From Lachnospiraceae bacterium (GTDB taxonomy: Bacteria > Bacillota_A > Clostridia > Lachnospirales > Lachnospiraceae): a DNA stretch of 10,220 nt. Below, in pieces: positions 6,772 through 10,220 of this stretch. How positions within the stretch are numbered: the first letter of the stretch is position 1; the number at the start of each line of letters is the position of its first letter. The stretch covers positions 1-10,220 of the forward strand of contig JAGDBR010000289.1 of NCBI GenBank assembly GCA_017958935.1, read 5' to 3'. The notes beneath the pieces are model-generated. The model was not told the DNA's origin. It did no database searches and saw nothing but the letters and a program-made list of their open reading frames with translations. The position numbers and the translations under genes are program-made.

Positions 6772-6789
6772 TTGCAAAAGGAGGTAGTT

Positions 6790-7200
6790 ATGGCAAAGAT
6801 CCAGGGCATCGCCCATTACTGTATCGTGCAGAGCGACATGGAAGCCGGCCTGCATTTTTACTGCGACGTGTTAGGCCTGACCCGGTCCCACCAGGTGGTC
6901 AATGCGGACGGCACCGTGACGCAGAATGTGCTGCGCGTCAACGATCTGTCGTTCGTGGAGCTTTCCTATGAGGAGGAAGGGCTTCATTTTGCGCTGGACG
7001 GCCCGCAGAAGGGCTATGACCACGCCTGCTTCTACGTGGATAATTTAGACGAGTATGTCGAGCAGATCCGCGCGCTGGGCGCGCCGATCGATAAGGAGCC
7101 GCGGTACGGGAAGACAGGGCATTATCTTGCCTGGACGCACGATCCGGACGGAAACCGCGTCGAGATCTTCCAGTACGTACCCGGCGCCGCCGGCATGTAA
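6790..7200 (+). CDS. VOC superfamily metalloprotein (glyoxalase/dioxygenase-like)
   Basis: The 136-residue protein has two beta-alpha-beta-beta-beta units, the size of glyoxalase I-like and methylmalonyl-CoA epimerase-like VOC proteins. The four expected metal ligands fall in the usual places: His9 (GIAHYCI), Glu57 (FVELSY), His78 (YDHACFYVDN) and Glu125 (NRVEIFQY). DPDGN at 118-122 precedes the last ligand, as is common in the family. It is soluble and cytoplasmic. The sequence supports a metal-dependent lyase or isomerase acting on a small oxygenated compound, but not which one; lactoylglutathione lyase is only the default database label, and glutathione is not expected in many anaerobes. 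Start: AAAGGAGG (6778-6784) lies 5 bases before ATG 6790. The frame is open further upstream, but that part contains the promoter. A hairpin separates it from pta. Confidence 0.9.
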   Translation: MAKIQGIAHYCIVQSDMEAGLHFYCDVLGLTRSHQVVNADGTVTQNVLRVNDLSFVELSYEEEGLHFALDGPQKGYDHACFYVDNLDEYVEQIRALGAPIDKEPRYGKTGHYLAWTHDPDGNRVEIFQYVPGAAGM

Positions 7201-7230
7201 GCCCGGAACGAAAACAGTGACGAAAAGACG

Positions 7231-7260
7231 GGGGAGACTGCTTTGACGGGCAGTCTCCTT
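7231..7260 (+). terminator. Hairpin between VOC gene and pta, weak terminator or attenuator
   Basis: A perfect 9-bp stem (GGAGACTGC 7233-7241 with GCAGTCTCC 7250-7258) has an 8-base loop and is extended by two G-T pairs. Only TT follows, then CAGTATAAC, so full termination is doubtful. It lies 22 bases before the pta start codon and may set the ratio between the two genes or protect mRNA. Confidence 0.5.
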
Positions 7261-7281
7261 CAGTATAACAGAGGAGAAAAC

Positions 7282-8274
7282 ATGGGCCTGATCGAAATGA
7301 TCCGCGCGAAGGCGCGGGAAGACAAGAAGACGATCGTCCTCCCGGAGGGCGATGAGATCCGGACCGTCGAGGCGGCGGCGATCCTGAAGGCCGAGGGCCT
7401 TGCGGAGCCGGTGCTTCTGGGCGCGCCGGAGAGCGTGTTCGCGGCTGCGGAGCGCGCGGGCGTGAACGTCCGGCAGGTCCGCATCGAAGACCCGAAGAAC
7501 AGCGAAAAAGCGGCGTCCTACGCGGCGAAACTGTATGAACTGCGCAAGGAAAAGGGTCTGACGCCCGAGCAGGCGGAAGCGCTGGTGAAGGATCCGATGT
7601 ATTACGGCATCATGATGGTGAAGCAGGGCGACGCGGACGGGCTCGTGTCCGGCGCGGTGCATTCGACAGGCGACATGCTGCGTCCCGCGCTGCAGGTCAT
7701 TAAGACGAAGCCCGGCACGAAAGTCGTGTCCTCGAGCTTCCTGATGGAGTGCCCGAATAAGGCGCTGGGCGAGAACGGTCTTCTGGTCTATGCGGACTGC
7801 GTCGTCATTCCGTGTCCGACGGCGGAGGAGCTTGCGTACATCGCGATCGGCGCCGCCGAGACCGCGAAGAAGCTCTGCGGCATCGAGGAGCCCCGCGTCG
7901 CGATGCTCTCCTTCTCGACAAAGGGCTCGGCGAAGCATGAGCTCGTGACGAAGGTGCAGGAAGCGACGGCGCTTGCGCACGAACTCGCGCCGGATCTTTT
8001 GCTGGACGGCGAGCTGCAGTTTGACGCGGCGCTGGTTCCCGAGGTCGGCGCGCTGAAAGCGAAGGGGAGTCCTGTTGCGGGGCGCGCGAACGTCCTGATC
8101 TTCCCGGACCTGCAGGCCGGAAACATCGGCTACAAGATCACCCAGCGGATCGGCGGCGCGTCGTGCTTCGCGGTCCTCCAGGGCCTTGACAAGCCGTGCA
8201 ACGACCTCTCCCGCGGCTGCTCGGTCGACGACATCGTCAACACGGCCGCGATGACCGCCGTACAGGCACAGTAA
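7282..8274 (+). CDS. pta: Phosphate acetyltransferase
   Basis: The 330-residue enzyme converts acetyl-CoA and phosphate to acetyl phosphate and CoA, the first step of acetate formation with ATP gain through acetate kinase. It is the short stand-alone form, without the N-terminal DRTGG/BioD-like part. Signatures are VLPEGDEIRTVEAA (19-32), ADGLVSGAVHSTGDMLRPAL (118-137), SFSTKGSAKHE (210-220), LDGELQFDAALVP (241-253), SPVAGRANVLIFPDLQAGN (263-281) and LDKPCNDLSRGCSVDDIV (302-319). Residues matching the active-site set described for the Methanosarcina enzyme are present: Arg134, Ser310, Arg311 and an Asp at 316/317. The start is given by GAGGAG (7271-7275 region) about 6 bases before ATG 7282; the longer open frame to 7243 would run through the hairpin. 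No acetate kinase gene lies beside it in the window. Another short-chain acyl group is possible as substrate, because family members for propanoyl or butanoyl groups are related. Confidence 0.95.
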   Translation: MGLIEMIRAKAREDKKTIVLPEGDEIRTVEAAAILKAEGLAEPVLLGAPESVFAAAERAGVNVRQVRIEDPKNSEKAASYAAKLYELRKEKGLTPEQAEALVKDPMYYGIMMVKQGDADGLVSGAVHSTGDMLRPALQVIKTKPGTKVVSSSFLMECPNKALGENGLLVYADCVVIPCPTAEELAYIAIGAAETAKKLCGIEEPRVAMLSFSTKGSAKHELVTKVQEATALAHELAPDLLLDGELQFDAALVPEVGALKAKGSPVAGRANVLIFPDLQAGNIGYKITQRIGGASCFAVLQGLDKPCNDLSRGCSVDDIVNTAAMTAVQAQ

Positions 8275-8322
8275 GGCGGCGTTCGGTAAATTGCACAAAA
8301 AAACCGCTTAAAACAAAACAGC

Positions 8323-8337
8323 GGGAAACAGTTTCCC
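8323..8337. repeat. Small inverted repeat upstream of the pta terminator
   Basis: GGGAAAC (8323-8329) and GTTTCCC (8331-8337) form a perfect inverted repeat with a one-base centre. It lies directly against the pta terminator stem. It may add to RNA 3'-end structure; no other role can be read. Confidence 0.4.
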
Positions 8338-8376
8338 AAGGCCCGCCCGCAGCGCTTGTTCCGGGCGGGCCTTTTT
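8338..8376 (+). terminator. Rho-independent terminator of pta
   Basis: A perfect 12-bp stem (AAGGCCCGCCCG 8338-8349 with CGGGCGGGCCTT 8362-8373), a 12-base loop, and a T-run (8372-8376) form a strong intrinsic terminator. It insulates the next gene, which has its own promoter. Confidence 0.93.
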
Positions 8377-8399
8377 ATATCCGAAACCGTCCGAAAACC

Positions 8400-8428
8400 T
8401 TGACTTTTCAACGTTTTTAGAGTATCGT
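8400..8428 (+). promoter_or_regulatory. Promoter of the HTH-cupin-acyl-CoA synthetase gene
   Basis: TTGACT (8400-8405), a 17-base spacer and TATCGT (8423-8428) fit a vegetative promoter. Transcription would begin near 8435, leaving a leader of about 70 bases. Two copies of a direct repeat flank the -10. Confidence 0.65.
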
Positions 8429-8454
8429 GGTACACAACTTTTCACGTTTTTGAA
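8404..8454. repeat. Direct repeat pair around the promoter, possible operator
   Basis: CTTTTCAACGTTTTTAGA (8404-8421) and CTTTTCACGTTTTTGAA (8438-8454) are near-identical apart from one extra base and the last positions. They start 34 bases apart, about three helix turns. One lies in the -35/-10 spacer and the other just after the expected transcription start. Confidence 0.5.
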
Positions 8455-8477
8455 CAGTTCTTTCACACCAAGCAGCA

Positions 8478-8490
8478 GCAGACCGTCTGC
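8478..8490. repeat. Palindrome in the leader of the fusion gene
   Basis: GCAGAC-C-GTCTGC is a perfect 6-1-6 inverted repeat in the untranslated leader, 16 bases before the start codon. It could be a regulator site or a small RNA stem next to the ribosome binding site. Chance cannot be excluded. Confidence 0.3.
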
Positions 8491-8506
8491 AACAGAAGGG
8501 AACATT

Positions 8507-10220
8507 ATGGCGACAGTAGATGCCGAGAAATTAATGGAAGTAGCCAGCCGTATCCGTGAGATGCGCGAGATCACCGGTTTCAGCGAAGCGGAAATGGCGG
8601 AAAAGGCCGAGGTGTCCCTCGAGGAATACCGGGCCTATGAAGCGGGACAGCAGGACTTCCCCTTCACCTTCATACATAAGTGCGCACTGGCTTTCAACAT
8701 CGGCATTACGGACCTGCTGGAAGGCAGGAGCGCGAACCTTTTATCCTATACGGTGACCCGCAAGGGGCAGGGACAGCAGACCGCGAAAGAGGACGGCATC
8801 AACATTGCCAACCTCGCGCCGATGTTCCGCAATAAGATCGCGGAGCCGTACTATGTCCGCTACGAGTTTTCGGAAGAACTGCAGGACAAGCCGATCCATA
8901 CCGTGACGCATTCCGGCCAGGAGTTCGACTTTGTCATTTCCGGCCACCTGAAGGTCCGGATCGGCTCGCATATCGAGGTCCTCGCCGAGGGCGACAGCAT
9001 TTATTACAATTCCTCGACGCCGCACGGGATGATCGCGATCGACGGGGCGGACTGCGTGTTCCTGGCGCTCGTCCTGCCGGGCGAAGAGAAGAAGGAAGAG
9101 GAAGTCCGCGAGACGCTGATGCCCGCGCAGCCGAGCCGCAGGCGGCTCGTCGGCGAGCATTTCGTCAACGTGAACGAATCGGTGACCGGCTATCCGCTGT
9201 CGATCGATTTCCGCGACGAGGACACCTTCAATTTCGGCTTCGACGTGGTCGACAGGATCGCGCGGAAGAATCCGGAAAAACTGGCCATGATCCATATCGA
9301 CGGCGGTCATGTGGAACGGCGGTTCACCTTTAACGACATCAAACGCGCCTCGAACCAGTGCGCGAACTATTTCAAGGCGCTCGGCATCAAAAAGGGCGAC
9401 CGCGTGATGCTGATCCTGAAGCGCCATTACCAGTTCTGGTTCGCGATCGTCGGCCTGCACAAGCTCGGTGCGATCGCGATCCCGGCGTCGAATCAGCTGC
9501 AGCAGCATGACCTTGAATACCGCTTCGAGAGTGCCGGCATCACGTCGGTCATCTGCACCGATGACGGCGACGTCGCGCATCAGGTCGAGCTCGCGGACGC
9601 GAACACGAAGACCCTGGTGAACAAGCTGCTCGTCGGCGGGAGCCGCGAAGGCTGGCGCGATTTCAATGCGGAGTGCGGCCTGTACAGCGCGCATTTCTAC
9701 CGCAGCGAGGATACGCCGTGCGGCGACGACGTCATGCTGATGTTCTTCACGTCCGGCACCTCCGGCTATCCGAAGATCGCGACACATACGTATAAATATC
9801 CGCTCGGGCATTATCTGACGGCGAAGTACTGGCACGGCGTCTCGGACACGGGCCTTCATTTCACGATCTCCGATACCGGCTGGGGGAAGGCGCTCTGGGG
9901 CAAACTCTACGGCCAGTGGCTCTGCGAGAGCGCGGTCTTTGCTTACGATTTCGACCGTTTCGACGCGGCTGACATCCTTCCGATGTTCGCGAAGTACAAT
10001 ATCACGACGTTCTGCGCGCCGCCGACGATGTACCGCATGATGATTAAAGAGGATCTGTCGAGGTACGATCTCTCATCCGTCGAGTGCGCGACCGTCGCGG
10101 GCGAGGCGCTGAACCCGGAGGTCATAAAGCAGCTTGAAAACCTGGCGGGTCTGCACGTCATGGAGGGCTTCGGCCAGTCCGAGACGACTCTCGTCATCGG
10201 CAACCTGACCGGCGCGCCGA
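8507..10220 (+). CDS. XRE helix-turn-helix / cupin / medium-chain acyl-CoA synthetase-like fusion; cut by window end
   Basis: One uninterrupted frame of 571 residues runs off the window. Residues about 10-72 are an XRE/Cro helix-turn-helix with the typical sequence SEAEMAEKAEVSLEEYRAYE. Residues about 115-190 are a small cupin with HSGQEFDFVISGHLKV (135-150) and GDSIYYNSSTPHGM (162-175). Possible metal or ligand residues are His135, Glu139 and His173; the usual first His of the cupin HxH is replaced by Val133. From about 240 an ANL adenylating domain begins, with the ATP loop TSGTSGYPK (415-423), SDTGWGKALWGKLYGQW (455-471), close to medium-chain acyl-CoA synthetases, and GFGQSET (554-560). 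The C-terminal lid with its catalytic Lys is outside. The enzyme part should form acyl-AMP and acyl-CoA; the front part should bind DNA and perhaps the same ligand. The start is supported by AGAAGGG (8494-8500) 6 bases upstream. Confidence 0.92.
   Translation, partial: MATVDAEKLMEVASRIREMREITGFSEAEMAEKAEVSLEEYRAYEAGQQDFPFTFIHKCALAFNIGITDLLEGRSANLLSYTVTRKGQGQQTAKEDGINIANLAPMFRNKIAEPYYVRYEFSEELQDKPIHTVTHSGQEFDFVISGHLKVRIGSHIEVLAEGDSIYYNSSTPHGMIAIDGADCVFLALVLPGEEKKEEEVRETLMPAQPSRRRLVGEHFVNVNESVTGYPLSIDFRDEDTFNFGFDVVDRIARKNPEKLAMIHIDGGHVERRFTFNDIKRASNQCANYFKALGIKKGDRVMLILKRHYQFWFAIVGLHKLGAIAIPASNQLQQHDLEYRFESAGITSVICTDDGDVAHQVELADANTKTLVNKLLVGGSREGWRDFNAECGLYSAHFYRSEDTPCGDDVMLMFFTSGTSGYPKIATHTYKYPLGHYLTAKYWHGVSDTGLHFTISDTGWGKALWGKLYGQWLCESAVFAYDFDRFDAADILPMFAKYNITTFCAPPTMYRMMIKEDLSRYDLSSVECATVAGEALNPEVIKQLENLAGLHVMEGFGQSETTLVIGNLTGAP

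Noticed and set aside
7045..8298. Long minus-strand open frame (about 417 codons) opposite pta
   Set aside because: It is Arg/Leu/Asp-rich, with no family features, and lies fully opposite the unmistakable VOC and Pta genes; such frames are expected in GC-rich DNA.
8452..8460. GAACAGTTC as a LexA-type SOS box
   Set aside because: The half-sites are separated by one base rather than the four expected for the Gram-positive LexA box, and the gene has no link to DNA repair.
9085..9230. Possible frameshift or gene fusion artefact between the cupin and synthetase parts
   Set aside because: Codon-by-codon reading shows one open frame with the same GC-rich codon use throughout and no internal ribosome binding site with ATG at the junction.
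8741..9859. Minus-strand open frame of about 372 codons opposite the fusion gene
   Set aside because: Arg-rich antisense shadow of a well-supported coding frame with HTH, cupin and AMP-binding motifs.
1..10220. CRISPR arrays, tRNA or rRNA genes, insertion sequence ends and riboswitches
   Set aside because: Looked for on both strands; no regularly spaced repeats, cloverleaf, transposase motif or known riboswitch core was seen.

Overview
The window looks like chromosomal DNA from a fairly GC-rich Gram-positive anaerobe of the Bacillota, probably Clostridia or a relative. This rests on strong GGAGG-type ribosome binding sites, compact GC-rich hairpin terminators, an ECF sigma factor plus membrane partner of the kind common in gut Firmicutes, and a stand-alone phosphate acetyltransferase of about 330 residues. 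No species can be named from the sequence alone. There are no RNA genes, CRISPR arrays or insertion sequences. Eight complete genes and two edge-truncated genes are supported.

Left part (1-2304): the 3' end of a HlyC/CorC-type membrane protein (CBS plus CorC_HlyC domains) ends at a clear terminator. It is followed, on the minus strand, by a two-gene unit of exported proteins of unknown function. The upstream gene has a cleavable signal peptide and a small domain that looks like the N-terminal part of a longer enzyme family. The downstream gene is a 316-residue lipoprotein. This pair, especially 1606-2304, is visibly richer in A+T than the rest of the window.

Middle (2305-4810): an ECF sigma factor overlaps by four bases (ATGA) a 530-residue membrane protein. 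That protein has the short basic N-terminus and single membrane span expected of the sigma factor's membrane partner, but its outside part is a helical stalk followed by a full serpin (suicide protease inhibitor) domain with a reactive-centre loop. This is the most exciting part of the window. It suggests a surface serpin that could report attack by a protease to the transcription machinery.

Right part (4833-10220): a metabolic cluster in two divergent arms from a shared promoter region near 6590-6790. The minus arm encodes an RraA/HMG-CHA aldolase-family protein and a malate/lactate dehydrogenase of the Ldh_2 family. The plus arm encodes a VOC-fold metalloprotein and a phosphate acetyltransferase. 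After a strong terminator comes a separately promoted, edge-truncated gene for an unusual fusion: XRE helix-turn-helix, then cupin, then a medium-chain acyl-CoA synthetase-like adenylating domain. Together these could handle a hydroxy- or oxo-acid, with cleavage or redox by RraA and Ldh_2, acyl-CoA formation by the synthetase and acetyl-CoA/acetyl-phosphate exchange by Pta. The substrate is not evident. Direct repeats around the promoter of the fusion gene suggest that it controls its own expression.
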